A DNA stretch of 64,000 nucleotides from Ovis canadensis (lineage: Eukaryota; Chordata; Mammalia; Artiodactyla; Bovidae): positions 24,084,501 through 24,148,500 of the forward strand of contig NC_091256.1 of assembly GCF_042477335.2 (NCBI RefSeq). Direction: 5' to 3'. The notes beneath the pieces are model-generated. The model saw only the letters and a program-made list of their open reading frames with translations. It had not been told where the DNA came from and ran no database searches. Made by a program: the position numbers and the translations under genes. Below, piece by piece: positions 33,561 through 45,605 of this stretch. Each line of letters begins with the position of its first letter. Position 1 is the stretch's first letter.

Positions 33561-34544
33561 CTACCCCTGATGCTTTCTTCTCTTACACTAGCCCCTGGTG
33601 AACATTTGACAACTCTCACCGGCTTTCATGGTATTCCTGATATCTTTCTTTTCCAGGCAAGTAATTGCCCTTGTCCTATTTCTCCTTGGAGGTGAGTGCT
33701 TCATTACCTATTTTGAGTCAGTGGTTTGCCTGTGACCTCAGTTCTCTGATGAGTTTAAGAGAAGTTGTTTTAGTTTCTCCAGGTTTTCTCTTGTTATAAA
33801 TGTGGAAACAGCCCCCTCTTTCCTGCATGCTATATCTCCAAGCCAATGTTAAAATGTTTAAGGCACCATTCTCCTGTAGCATAAAATGTGCTCATCATAA
33901 CATCTGGAACATGGCAAGGGCTCATAAATATAAATTCACTCTTTGTTTACTGGACTTGGAAGGATTTTGCCCATTTAAAGCTATTATTTCCAGGAGTGAG
34001 AATATTTTAGGATTTCCCACAATAATATACTGACAAATAGCTTGCAGTAAGATGTTAATTGATCATTTCTGGCAGCAATGAGGGGGGAGGGATGTAATAT
34101 TTCATTATAAAATAATTTGAAAAAGTTGGTAAAGCACATTAAATAACTAAATGGATTTATTTAGTGAAATAATTCTCAGAGCTATTATGCATTATAACTC
34201 ATGGATGTTGGTGTAGCATACACATAAATTGTGTGTATTTATCATAGAACATCTACTAATATTTTCTAAAAATACCTAAAATTAAAAAAAAACTGCCTGT
34301 AATCTATTATCAATTATATACATCTGTGAGATTGAAGGTATTGAATCTCTGAGAAAAAATTTTGTTAATTGGCAGCAAGAAAATTGAATGAAAGTATCAG
34401 ACATTTAATATATTATTTAAAAATTAGGAAGTACTGATGGTTTTGAGAAGCATCACCCACTAGGGAAGTGTTCATATAGAAGAAAATTCTTCCTGAAATT
34501 TCTAAAAAATCAGTTAAAAAAAGTGTATATATATATATAACTAA
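33561..34544. other. AT-rich DNA, nothing recognised; short (TA)n at 34526-34539
   Basis: A 77-codon open frame at 33800-34033 shows no domain. The (TA)n directly precedes a BovB insertion. Confidence 0.45.
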
Positions 34545-35753
34545 ACAGTATGTGAACAGTGAACTTCCAGATGTTCAACAGGATTTAGAAAAGGCACAGG
34601 AACCAGAGGTCAAATTGCCAACATCTGTTGATCATTGAAAAAGCCAGAGAGTTCTTGAAAAACATCTACTTCTGCTTTATTAAGTATGCCAAAGTCTTTG
34701 ACTGTGTGGATCACAACAAACTGTGGAAAATTCTACAAGAGATGGGAATACCAGATTACCTGACCTGCCTCCTGAGAAATCTATATGCAGGTAAAGAAGC
34801 AACAGTTAGAACTGAACATAGAACAACAGACTGGTTTCAAATCAGGAAAGGAGTACATCAAGGCTGTATATTGTCACCATGATATTTAACTTAGATGCAG
34901 AGTACATCATGTGAAATGCTGGGCTGGATGAAGCCCAAGCTGGAATCAAGATTGCCGGGAGAAATATCAATAACCTCATATATGCAGACGACACCACCCT
35001 TATGGCAGAAAGTGAAGAAGAGCTAAAGAGCCTCTTGATGAAAGTGAACGAGGAGAGTGAAAAATTTGGCTTAAAACTCAACTTTCAGAAAACTAAGATC
35101 ATGGCATCCAGTCCTGTCACTTCATGGCAAATAGATGGGGAAACAGTGGAAGCAGTGAGAGACTTTATTTTTTTAGGCTCCAAAATCACTGCAGATGGTA
35201 ACTGTAGCCATGAAGTTAAAAGATGCTTGCTCCTTGGAAGAAAAGGTATGGCCAACCTAGATAGCATATTGAAAAGCAGAGACATTACTTTGCTGACAAA
35301 AATCCATCTAGTCAAAACTATGGTTTTTCCAGTAGTCATGTATGGATGTGAGAATTGGACTAAAAAGAAAGCTGAGCACTAAAGAATTGATGTTTTTGAA
35401 CTATGGTGTTGGAGAAGACTCTTGAGAGTCCCTTGGACTGCAAGGAGATCCAACCAGTCTATCCTAAATGAGATTAGTCCTGGGTGTTCATTGGAAGGAC
35501 TGATGCTGAAGCTGAAACTCCAATACTTTAGCCACCTGATGCAAAGAACTGACTTATTGGAAAAGTCCCTGATGCTGGGAAAGATTGAAGGTGGGAGGAG
35601 AAAGGGACGACATAGGATGAGATGGTTGGATGGCATCACCGATTCAATGAACATGAGTTTGAATAAGCTCTGGGAGTTGGTGATGGACAGGGAAGCCTGG
35701 CGTGCTGCAGTCCATGGGCTTGCAAAGAATCATACATTACTGAGTGACTGAAC
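34545..35753 (+). mobile_element. BovB LINE copy I, 5'-truncated
   Basis: Sense BovB from just before the 'RGTRDQ' region to the 3' end. RT palm motifs: 'HQGCILSP' near 34857 and 'YADDTTLMAESEEEL' near 34980. The C-terminal region has 'VMYGCENW' near 35335 and '[12 protein letters not shown]' near 35620. A frame change near 34880 and a stop after 'KKKAEH' (35382) split the ORF. The tail is short ('gagtgactgaactg'). Confidence 0.88.
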
Positions 35754-36413
35754 TGCACATAAAATTTATAAATATATGCAGAAGAATCTAATCATTATAA
35801 ATGGACTGAAGACTTTATAATATATACAGTTTAATTTCTCTTTGAATTATTTTTGTTTAATCATTTACTATTTGTGTTTGCTATGAGATATTCTTACCTT
35901 ACCTTTGCCTCAAACTATTTTGACTGTAAATCAGTTTCATTCTGTTTGCCCATTAGGACAAGATTGTCAATTCTACACCCATTTTCCCTTACAGAGTCTC
36001 ATTTGAGGAGTGGGTGATATATTATGTTCCCTAAAACACAGCCTTATTGTGGCTCATTATTAAATTTAACAACTATTGAGCTTGAAAGTTAGAGGGTTTT
36101 AATGGGTACCCTTTGTCACTGTATGGATTAGATTCATGACATAGCTTTTGTCTCTGGAGGATGTGTTGAACAAAGTAAGTCAAACAGTTCAATCAGTCTG
36201 AACACTTTCTTGAATCAGAGTGTCTTCTCTCTCCTGAAGTTTTCTCTGTCAAATGCAAATAGAAAGAGAACATGAGTACCCCATCTTTCTAATCGTAAGT
36301 GTCAGCTAATGTCTAATCTGGGTGAGAGTCTCTTGCAGTGTTGTAGTTCTCTCTGCATAAGACAACAAGGGCTGAAATTTCTAATGAAGAAGAAGAAACA
36401 AAAACATTTTTAA
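35754..36413. other. Unassigned AT-rich DNA
   Basis: No gene or repeat recognised. Confidence 0.45.
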
Positions 36414-36490
36414 TATAGGTCAATGTATGGCAAAAACCACTACAATATTTTAAAGTAATTAGCCTCCAATTAAAATACATAAATAAATAG
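36414..36490 (+). mobile_element. L1 3' end, short copy
   Basis: 'gtcaatgtatggcaaaaacc' then 'taattagcctccaattaaaa' and an A-rich tail is the 3' terminus of a ruminant L1 subfamily. About 75 bases survive. Confidence 0.7.
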
Positions 36491-37225
36491 GTAGATTCAA
36501 AAAATTAATAGACTAGGGTTTTTGTGACTTGAAACTCCTTTGTCAAACCAAGAAATTCAGTTTCAAACTGAATTGTAATTTAATGTTAATAACCATATTA
36601 CCATTAACATAAATGGGATTGCTATTAAGAACACAATAAAATTCAGTACAGTTCTCATTAATGGTTTTCATTCCTAATCCTAGTTAAAAGTACGGGAATG
36701 TACTTGCAAGTGTTTCTTATAATAGAAAAAAAAAGTTCAGAAAAGAAACACTGATTGGTGAACTCAATTTTGTTGCTCCTTACTTATATTAAACATATTG
36801 TCAGGAAAAGCATCCATTGATTTTGATATGGTCCTTGGATGAACAGAAGGTAGAGTTCCAAACTTGCTAGTGAATTTTCAGTAAAACAACTTTAAAAGAT
36901 ATAATCCTAATTTTTTCTTAGTTGTATAAACTTTGGAAGGATAAATGACATTACTGTTCCCTAGTTTCCTCACCTGGTAAAGGGAATTGTGTGATACTTG
37001 ATGTAGAATGTTTTCACAAGAATTTTTGTTAACTGATTTATTTTGGGAGCCATGTATTTTGATCTGGACGATTATTTTTTTTTCAATTATTGTTAACTAT
37101 ATTAATATTCCCAATCATCCCATTTGCTTCCTTCATATAGGCTTCATCCTCCCTTATGAATCTGCTCATTATTAATAAGTTATCATCTGGCCTTGGCAGA
37201 CTATATTTTCTTCCTTTTTTTTCCT
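36491..37225. other. Unassigned AT-rich DNA
   Basis: No gene or repeat recognised; poly(T) near 37074-37083. Confidence 0.45.
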
Positions 37226-37642
37226 CTCCCTTCCAGTTGTATTGAGATATAAGTAGCATGCAGTAATAGATAAGTTTAAAGTGTGTAGCATAATGGTTTT
37301 TATTTTAATGTATCATGAAGAGATTATCATAAATTTAAAGAACATCCATAATCCCACATGGACATAAATATAAAGAAATAGAAAAAAAATGTCTTCTTTT
37401 GATGAGAACTCTTGGGATTTACTCTTGACATTCATATGTAACATACAGACGTTCTAATTACATTCATCAAGTTGTAGATTACATCTCTAATGTTTATTCA
37501 TCTTATAACTGGAAGGTTGCACATTTTGAATGCTTGCATCCTATTCCCCTTACCCTGACATCCCCACCTCTGGTCATCAAAAAGCTTACCTCTGTCCTAC
37601 GAATCTGTTTGTCTGTCGGCTTTTGAAGCATAATTGACCTAC
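37226..37642 (-). mobile_element. Old L1 3' untranslated region, antisense, first part
   Basis: 'gtattgagatataagtagca', 'gtagcataatggtttttatt', 'cattcatcaagttgtagatt', 'ttcatcttataactggaagg' and 'gaagcataattgacctac' resemble antisense L1 3' sequence. The last block is cut by BovB copy J and continues at 40938. Confidence 0.65.
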
Positions 37643-37688
37643 AGTTCAGTTCAGTTCAGTTCAGTTCAGTTCATTTCAGTTCAGTTCC
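37643..37688. repeat. Pentamer tail of BovB copy J
   Basis: Nine consecutive 'gttca' units with one variant ('tttca'), the antisense of the usual BovB 'tgaac' tail. Tail repeats of this kind are set during reverse transcription or expand later. Confidence 0.9.
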
Positions 37689-37699
37689 GTCGCTCAGTC

Positions 37700-40550
37700 G
37701 TGTCCACCTCTTTGCGACCCCATGAATCACAGCATGCCAGGCCTCCCTGTCCATCACCAAGTCCCAGAGTTCACGCAGATTCATGTCCATCGAGTCAGTG
37801 ATGCCATCCAGCCATCTCATCCTCTGTCGTCACCTTCTCCTCCTGCCCCCAATCCCTCCTAGCATCAAAGTCTTTTCCAATGAGTCAACTCTTCACATGA
37901 GGTGGACAAAGTACTGGATTTTCAGCTTTAGCATCATTCCTTCCAAAAAAAATTCCAGGGCTGATCTCCTTCAGAATGGCCGGGTTGGATCTCCTTGCAA
38001 TCCAAGGGACTCTCGAGTCTTCTCCAACACGACAGCTCAAAAGCATCAATTCTGCGGTGCTCAGCCTTCTTCACAGTCCAACTCTCACATCCATACATGA
38101 CTACTGGAAAAACCATACCCTTGACTAGCCAGACCTTAGTTGGCAAAGTAATGTCTCTGCTCTTTAATATGCTATCTAGGTTGGTCATAACTTTTCTTCC
38201 AAGGAGTAAGCGTCTTTTAATTTCATGGCTGCAGTCACCATCTGCAGTGATTTTGGACCCCCAAAAAATAAAGTCTGACACTACTTCCACTGTTTCCCCA
38301 TCTATTTCCCATGAAGTGATGGGACCGGATGCCATGATCCTCGTTTTCTGAATGTTGAGTTTTAAGCCAACTTTTTCACCCTCCTCTTTCAATTTCATAA
38401 AGAGGCTTTTGACTTCCTCTTCACTTTCTTCCATAAGGATGGTGTCATGTGAATATCTGAGGTTATTGATATTTCTCCCAGCAATCTTGATTCCAGCTTG
38501 TGTTTCTTCCAGCGTTTCTCATGATGTACTCTGCATATAAGTTAAATAAGCAGGGTGACAATATACAGCCTTGGTGTACTCCTTTTCCTATTTGGAACCT
38601 GTCTGTTGTTCCATATCCAGTTCTAACTGTTGCTTCCTGACCTGCATACAGATTTCTCAAGAGGCAGGTCAGGTGGTCTGGTATTCCCATCTCTCTCAGA
38701 ATTTTCCACAGTTTATTGTGATTCACACAGTCAAAGGCTTGGCATAGTCAATAAAGCAGAAATAGATGTTTTTCTGGAACTCTCTTTCTTTTTCCATGAT
38801 CCAGCGGATGTTGGCAGTTTGATCTCTGGTTCCTCTGCCTTTTCTAAAACCAGCTTGAACATCAGGGAGTTCATGGTTCATGTATTGCTGAAGCCTGGCT
38901 TGGAGAATTTTGAGCATCACTTTACTAGCATGTGAGATGAGTGCAATTGAGCGGTAGTTTGAGCATGCTTTGGCATTGCCTTTCTTTGGGATTGGAATGA
39001 AAACTGATCTTTTGCAGTCCTGTGGCCACTGCTGAGTTTTCCAAATTTGCTGGCATATTGAATACACCACTTTCACAGCATCATCTTTCAGGATTTGAAA
39101 GAGCTCCACTGGAATTCCATCACCTCGACTGGCTTTGTTTGTAGTGGTCTTTCTGAGGCCCACTTGACTTCACATTCTAGGATGTCTGGCTCTAGATGAG
39201 TGATCACACCATCGTGATTATCTTGGTCATGAAGATCTTTTTTGTACAGTCCTTCTGTGTATTCTTGCCACCTCTTCTTAATATTTTCTGCTTCTGTTAG
39301 GTCCATACCATTTCTGTCCTTTATCAAGCCCATCTTTGCATGAAATGTTCCCTTGGTATCTCTAATTTTCTTGAAGAGATCTCTAGTCTTTCCCATTCTG
39401 TTGTTTTCCTCTATTTCTTTGCATTGATCGCTGAAGAAGGCTTTCTTATCTCCTCTTGCTATTCTTTGGAATTCTGCATTCAGATGATTATATCTTTCCT
39501 TTTCTCCTTGCTTTTCACTTCTATTCTTTTCACAGCTATTTGTAAGGCCTCCCCAGACAGCCATTTTGCTTATTTGCATTTCTTTTCCATGGGGATGGTC
39601 TTGATCTCTGTCTCCTGTACAATGTCACGAACCTCATTCCACAGTTCATCAGGCACTCTATCTATCAGATCCAGTCCCTTAAATCTATTTCTCACTTCCA
39701 CTGTATAATCATAAGGGATTTGATTTAGGTCATACCTGAATGGTCCAGCGGTTTTCCCTACTTTCTTCAATTTAAGTCTGAATTTGACAATAAGGAATTC
39801 ATGATCTGAGCCACAGTCAGCTCCTGGTCTTGTTTTTGTTGACTGTATAGAGCTTCTCCATCTTTGGCTGCAAAGAATATAATCAATCTGATTTCGGTGT
39901 TGACCATCTGGTGATGTCCATGTGTAGAGTCTTCTCTTGTGTTGTTGGAAGAGGGTGTTTGCTATGACCAGTGCATTTCCTTGGCAAAACTCTATTAGTC
40001 TTTGCCCTGCTTCATTCCACATTCCAAGGCCAAATTTGCCTGTTACTCCAGGTGTTTCTTGACTTCATACTTTTGCATTCCACTCCCCTATAATGAAAAG
40101 GACATCTTTTTTGGGTATTAGTTCTAAATGGTCTTGTAGGTCTTCATGGAACCATTCAACTTCAGCTTCTTCAGCGTTACTGGTTGGGGCATAGACTTGG
40201 ATTACCATGATATTGAATGGTTTGCCTTGGAGATGAACAGAGATCATTCTGTCATTTCTGAGATTGCATCCAAGTACTGAATTTCAGACTCTTTTTTTGA
40301 CCATGATGGCTAATTCATTTCTTCTGAGGGATTCCTGCCCGCAGTAGTAGATATAATGATCATCTGAGTTAAATTCACCCTTTCCAGTCCATTTTAGTTC
40401 GCTGATTCTTAGAATGTCAACGTTCACTCTTGCCATCTCTTGTTTGACCACTTCCAATTTGCCTTGATGCATGGACCTGACATTCCAGGTTCCTATGTAA
40501 TATTGCTCTTTACAGAATCGGACCTTGCTTCTATCACGAGTCACATCCAC
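37700..40550 (-). pseudogene. BovB ORF remnant: APE-type endonuclease + reverse transcriptase, inactivated
   Basis: Minus-strand order: endonuclease 'GTWNVRS' at about 40490, 'ISELKW' with the catalytic-type Glu near 40400, 'VIQVYAPTSNAEEAEVEW' near 40200, 'GEWNAKV' at about 40088 (the family usually has GDWN), 'GSDHEF' at about 39810; linker 'RYDLNQIPYDYTVEVRNRF' near 39720; RT 'RGTRDQ' near 38805, 'QGCILSPCLF' near 38560; C-terminal 'VMYGCESWTVKKAEHRRI' near 38085. The RT box reads YSHD (38444-38455) in place of YADD, losing an essential aspartate. In-frame TGA stops follow 'KKRV' (40284) and 'NAKV' (40065), and frameshifts occur near 39570, 39160 and 38470. The enzyme is dead. Confidence 0.88.
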
Positions 40551-40937
40551 AGCTGGGTATTGTTTTTGCTTTGGTCCATCCCTTCATCCTTTCTGGAGTT
40601 ATTTCTCCACTGATCTCCAGTAGCATATTGGGCACCTACTGACCTGGGGAGTTCCTCTTTCAGTAGCCTGTCATTTTGCCTTTTCATACTGTTCATGGGG
40701 TTCTCAAGGCAACAATACTGAAGTGGTTTGCCATTCCCTTCTGCAGTGGACCACATTCTGTCAGACCTCTCCACCATGGCCCACCCATCCAAGGTAAGGA
40801 GCAGTGGCTGCGCTTTGCTGGAGCAGCCTTGGAGATACCCCATGCCCAAGGTAAGAGAAACCCAAGTAAGATGATAGGTGTTGCAAGAGGGCATCAGAGG
40901 GCAGACACACTGAAACCATACTCACGGAAAACTAGTC

Positions 40938-41340
40938 AATTGACCAACAGCATTATGTTAATTCTTGTTACACAGCATAATGATTTGATATTTGTATACA
41001 TTTCAAACTGATCAGCAAAATAAGTTAAAATATATCACCATGCAAAGATATTAGATATCACATAGTTACTGACTATATTCCCCACACTGTACGTTTCATG
41101 ACTCATTTGTTTTACAAGTCTGTACTTTTTAATCTCTCACACCAGTTCTTCCCTTTCATTCCTCCTTCTTCTCTCTGTCACCTGTTTGTTCTCTGTATTT
41201 AAAACTTTATTTCTGTTTACGTTTGTTCATTTTTTTTCTTTTAGATTCCACATAGAAGTGAAATCATACAATATTTGTCTTTCACTGTCTAAGACCAAAC
41301 CCTTTTTTCATCTTGTCTTTACAGGTTATATTTTTATTTT
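40938..41340 (-). mobile_element. Old L1 3' untranslated region, antisense, second part
   Basis: 'aacagcattatgttaattct', 'cacagcataatgatttgata', 'ccccacactgtacgtttcat' and 'ttccacatagaagtgaaatc' follow directly from the L1 sequence cut at 37642, with the duplicated target in between. Confidence 0.72.
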
Positions 41341-42057
41341 AGCCAAATGAAATCATGTTTGTCATTTCCATCCCATCAGTTGGGGCAATTGTAGAGTTGT
41401 ACAGGTAGCTTGGAGGGCACTCAGTACTTTGGGGAAATCCTTCCCAAATCTCTAGTGATTGAAGTTTGTTCTCTGAAGAATGTTCTAGAAGCTGTGGTTC
41501 TGCCCTCTATCCATTCCCCAAACCTTCATTTTCTCTCCAAACTATTGCTAACAGCTGTGTATACTACCATCATAAAATAAGCATTAACTCCAAAATGATA
41601 AAGAGTACAATGCAAATGGTCAGTTTTATCCCTCATCTGGTTCAGACTCAATGTATTTACATGATTGTATTATTTACCAAATTTTAGAGCAACACTTACT
41701 GATTTGTCATAAGTTTCCATGTCACCTAGGTGGTAACTCACATGTACCATCCACATAAACATACATTTATGGCATTTGGTCCAGCCCAGGCAGAACCCTC
41801 TCAGATTTGAGGGTGTTTGTTGGTTTGACTTGTTCCTGTTGTGAAAGTAGAAGAGAAGGAATGAAGCAAGTAAGGTCTGTTGACAACTGGACACAGAATT
41901 GTATGTTGATATTTTCCCTTCATTCTGTTAGTCAAAGCCCGCTCACAGACTGAGTCTAGATTTGAGAAATGAGGGAAAGAATTCATCTTAGATGAGAAAA
42001 TCTGCAAAAGTTACACTGAAAAAGGCTGTAGATATAGAAAGTGTTACTAATCCTTTT
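41341..42057. other. Unassigned DNA
   Basis: No gene or repeat recognised. Confidence 0.45.
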
Positions 42058-42266
42058 GGCTTCCCAAGAGACTCAGTGGTAAAGAATTGACCTGCTGATA
42101 TAGGAGACATGGGTTCCATCCCTGGCTCAAAAGGATTCTGTGGAGAAGGAGATGGCAACCCACTCCAGTACTCTTGCCTGGGAAACCCCATGGACAGAGG
42201 AGCCTGGTGGACCACAGTCCACGGGGTCAGAAAAGTGTTGGACATGACTTAGTGACTAAACAACAA
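42058..42266 (+). mobile_element. Bov-tA SINE
   Basis: tRNA-like head 'ggcttcccaagagactcagt', box B-like 'gggttccatccc', then 'ggagaaggagatggcaaccc', 'tcttgcctgggaaacccc' and an end 'gacttagtgactaaacaac'. Several changes from consensus in both boxes make it transcriptionally doubtful. The flanks 'actaatcctttt' and 'actgatccttct' may be an imperfect target duplication. Confidence 0.88.
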
Positions 42267-42289
42267 AATCAACTGATCCTTCTGTGCCT

Positions 42290-42708
42290 CTTGTGGGGTG
42301 TCATTCAGTCTGAAGCCACAGAATAAGACCAAGTTGGGTTCAGAAGCAAAGGAAAGTTTATTCTTTGATCAGAGAATGGACTGGTGTGAGCTCTGCTCTA
42401 GAGTACAAGCTCTCTGGACAGTCTGTAAGTGGGGCTACCTTCTAGGGATCTCTCCGAGGATGAGGGGTGGGGTTCTCTTGGGGCTGGCACAGTTGTCCTG
42501 CTCCTAGCCCATATAGAGCACTGGGAGGGATGTCTCTGCACACAGCCACTGCCGCCATCTTGGATAGAGTGTCACACACAGCATATGCACACAGTCCTGA
42601 GCACAGGTGCTGAAACAGCAGTTTAGCACCAGGAACTCTGAAAGGCTACATGTGAGGCCTCTGCACAGCCTCCTGTGAGCAGCTGAAACTAGACTAGACA
42701 CAAAGGAA
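42290..42708 (-). mobile_element. Solo LTR candidate (class I ERV type), antisense
   Basis: On the minus strand: a 5' 'tg' start near 42708, a GC-richer U3 with 'caagatggcggcagtggctg', a TATA-like 'ctctatatgggc' near 42510, a polyadenylation signal 'agaataaactttcctttg' near 42360 and a short U5 ending 'caccccaca'. Length ~420 bp. No retroviral internal sequence flanks it, so it is probably a solo LTR. No clear target duplication was found. Confidence 0.55.
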
Positions 42709-43019
42709 AATAAAAAGGTTACTCTTTATTACCAAGTTTCTATTTTTGTTTCCTAGGAATTGCTAATTGTCTTTGTTGGTGACAAAAGGGGTAAAATTGT
42801 AGACTTTTTTTTTTTTTTCTTGTATGTAATCTACAACTGCAAATGATCTTGCAGTTGTAACTACAGATAATAAACAAATACTATTTTGTTGATTCTTGGA
42901 TAGTTATGTTTATAAGGGGGTTAATCTCTTATCCTTATGATTTGGGAGGAATCTGTAATACCTATTTTGTGAATAAAGATCATCAGACAATTAGATTTTA
43001 TCATATCCTCATCTTCCCC
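42709..43019. other. AT-rich DNA, nothing recognised
   Basis: Poly(T) at 42806-42818; no gene. Confidence 0.45.
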
Positions 43020-43360
43020 TGCAGTACAGTTACTAATTACCCCCAATTTCTCTTGTCAAAAAGCTGTGAGTCATCTTGAAAACCTCTTTCAAACACATCC
43101 TCTGTATCCAGTCAATCCAAATCCTAATTCCTATCAATTCTACACCAGTGTTTCTGACACTCTATGCTACCCAGATTTCCCTATATTCCTGTAAACTAAG
43201 TGCATGCTAGCTGGTCTTTGGTCATTCTCTTTTACCCCAATCCCAAATCACAGTGAGCCAAAGATTTGATATAAATCTTGTGGTGATCCTCTGCTGAAAT
43301 GCTCTTCAGTGAATTGTCATTAACATTAGAATAAAAACCAGACAAAATTCCCCACCAAAC
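43020..43360 (+). mobile_element. Ancient CR1/L2-type LINE relic
   Basis: 'gagtcatcttgaaaacctct', 'tatccagtcaatccaaatcc', 'gtggtgatcctctgctgaaa' and 'taacattagaataaaaacca' resemble the 3' part of the same ancient LINE family as at 26640-27800. No open frame remains. Confidence 0.4.
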
Positions 43361-44744
43361 TTGAGTGAATAATACATAACTGCTCTGTAATTCTGAAGCT
43401 TTTATTTTAGTTTTTTTTTCCATTTTCTAGAAGTTTCAATCATATTCACCTTATTTCAGTTTCTGAAAGGAACCATTTTTTTCCCTCAAGATGAGGTTTG
43501 CATTTATTCATTGTTCCTTCTTCCCATGCAACCCAGTTTAGATTCCATGTGTGTGTATTTTTCTCATTCTCCAAAAGGTTTTTTTTTTTCCTGTTACTAC
43601 ATTTAAAATTTGTCTCTCTTTCCAATTCTTTTCAAATTATTTGACTGTCATGTTCGTCTCTGACTCTGTAGGGTTTATGCACAATCCCTGGCATATATTA
43701 TAGGCTAAATTAATTTGATTGTTATTGAATAGAGGTATTAAACAATTACCTCTTAAAAATAATTTTGTGTATATTTGCTAGTTGCCCAGGAAAGCAAACA
43801 AGCAGAGTTTTGGGGTTTTGGTTTTTTTTTTTTTTCTTTTGGTCATTGTCTGATTTCTCTGCATTTCTTGGCAGGGCCTTCTATAAATCACAGATATTTA
43901 AATTTTAGCCTTGAGGACCTAGAAAAATAGAATACTTTACTTTCTGATATAATGTTGAAAGTATCTGTCTTTTTAATACACTTTTTAATACACTGTTTTA
44001 TTTCAGAAGGCCTCTGGGCATGGGATATTATATTTCTTTATAGTTTCTTTATATTTCTACTTAGTGATCTTAATACTGTAAAATTTAATTTAATTTTACC
44101 TTCCATAAAACTCTAAGTTGATGTTATACAACAGAAATCTCTTCTGAGTGGCTAGGAATATTTTACCTGTTGCTTGTGATATTACTATAGAAAAAAGTAA
44201 GGAATGAGAGATCTGTATCCAGATTTCACATCCTTCAAGAAATTTTAGGAAGCTTGTTATCTTCAACTGCTCTATCAGCAAGTGTTTTAAATTGGATTCT
44301 GTATAACTGTAATTGGGGACATCTATAATCTAAAAGTGTTATAGATATTTTAAGCTTTTTTCTATTATTCCCCTCATCCATCTCTCTCTCTCTCTCTCTT
44401 TTTTTCCCAAACAATAAAAACCAACCAACCCTCCTGCAAGTACCTCTGCATTAAATTATATCCTGTCTTGTTTACTATTTGTATCTTAAAATAGCAAATT
44501 TGAATCATAAGCATCTTAATACAAAGGGACACAGTCAGCTGTGTTATAGAATTTTTTAAATTTTTTTTTTAATGTCTGATGTTAGGCTGAATGTTCCATA
44601 GCAAATTGAACTCAGCTAGTCACAACTGAGTAACTGATGGAAAGCAGGTCAGCTGCCCTAAGATACTGATTAAAATGAGTTTATAGCATTTAACCAAAGT
44701 GAACCCAGATCTTTTTAAATGTCCAGAGAAATCAAGTGAATATT
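43361..44744. other. AT-rich DNA with short T and CT tracts
   Basis: Poly(T) at 43578-43589 and 43823-43836, (CT)n at 44384-44399. No gene or repeat family recognised. Confidence 0.45.
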
Positions 44745-44835
44745 GTAGTGTAGTCTAAAGTCAGGGAGCATGATGCTTCCAGCTTTGTTCTTTTTTCTCA
44801 ATATTGCTTTGGTTATTCCAAGTCTTTAGTGGTCA
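44745..44835 (-). mobile_element. L1 ORF2 fragment, antisense
   Basis: 'aagtcagggagcatgatgct' followed by 'tccagctttgttctttttt' and 'attgctttggttattcc' is a well-known antisense ORF2 segment. Only about 90 bases are recognisable. Confidence 0.7.
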
Positions 44836-44965
44836 AAAATAAAGTTAAGCTTATTAGCAATATGCAGAGTGGTGGACAGCATGTAGAATCAGTAGATTTC
44901 TACACTTTAATAATTGATCAAACAGAGCACACTTTATTATAAAATTATGTGTAGAACAATGATTG

Positions 44966-45170
44966 TGTGTGCTGTCACTCGGTCATGTCCAACTGTCGTG
45001 CACCCATAGACTGTAGCCTGCTAGGTTTCCTTGTCAGGAGATTCTCCAGGCAAGAATGCTGGAGTGAGTTGTCATTTCCTCCTCCAGGGGATCTTCCCAA
45101 GTCAGGAATTGAACCTGGGTCTCCTGCATTGCAGGCAGACTCTTTACCAACTGTGCTATCAGGGAAGCCC
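44966..45170 (-). mobile_element. Bov-tA SINE with target-site duplication
   Basis: Antisense: 'actcggtcatgtccaactgt' at the left, antisense box B 'aattgaacctgggtctcctg' and head 'ctgtgctatcagggaagccc' at the right. A 14-base duplication with one mismatch flanks it ('tagaacaatgattg' 44952-44965, 'tagaacaatggttg' 45171-45184). Confidence 0.93.
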
Positions 45171-45290
45171 TAGAACAATGGTTGGTACACTTCAATAAAG
45201 AGCTGAAAGTATCTATATCAACCCTTCAATCACTCAGGATTAGTTTTTAAATAGTAGCTATAATTTGGCACAACTTAATATTTCAACAGA

Positions 45291-45293
<3 letters not shown>

Positions 45294-45347
<54 letters not shown>
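45294..45347. repeat. Compound (AC)n(AT)n microsatellite
   Basis: About 18 AC units (45294-45329) followed by about 9 AT units. It lies just left of an antisense Bov-tA, with a second AC/AT tract (45569-45605) on its other side. Confidence 0.95.
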
Positions 45348-45355
45348 CATCATTT

Positions 45356-45568
45356 GTGTGTGTCCTTCGTCTCTCAGTCATGTCTGACTCTTTGTGACCC
45401 CATGCACTGTAGCCCACCAGGTTCCTCTGTCCATGGGATTCTCCAGGCAAGGATAGTGGAGTGGGTAGCCACTCCCTTTTCTAGGGGATCTTCCCGGCTC
45501 AGGGATTGAAACCAGGTCTTCTGTATTACAGGTAGATTCTTTAATGACTGAGCCACCAGGGAAGTTCC
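45356..45568 (-). mobile_element. Bov-tA SINE, antisense, within microsatellite DNA
   Basis: 'cgtctctcagtcatgtctga' to 'ctgagccaccagggaagttcc'. Box B region is degenerate ('gattgaaaccaggtctt'). It appears to have landed in an AC/AT-rich tract, since such tracts flank both sides. Confidence 0.9.
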
Positions 45569-45605
45569 TTATATATGTGTGCATACACACACACACATAT
45601 ATGGG
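45569..45605. repeat. AT/AC-rich tract, right-hand part
   Basis: 'ttatatatgtgtgcatacac' then six AC units and 'atatatggg'; probably the displaced half of the tract at 45294-45347. Confidence 0.8.

Larger units (their letters stand above)
37643..40937 (-). mobile_element. BovB LINE copy J, nearly full length, with target-site duplication
   Basis: A 3.3-kb antisense BovB, the only copy here with leader, endonuclease, RT and 3' end. An 11-base duplication with one mismatch flanks it ('aattgacctac' 37632-37642, 'aattgaccaac' 40938-40948). The 3' end has about nine pentamer units (37643-37688), more than any other copy in the window. The leader at 40937-40560 includes 'agtatggtttcagtgtgtct', known from other ruminant BovB 5' ends. 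It inserted into an old L1. Typical BovB length is about 3.2 kb, so little is missing. Confidence 0.92.

Noticed and set aside
37643..40937. Active full-length BovB
   Set aside because: Stops, frameshifts and YSHD at the RT catalytic box.
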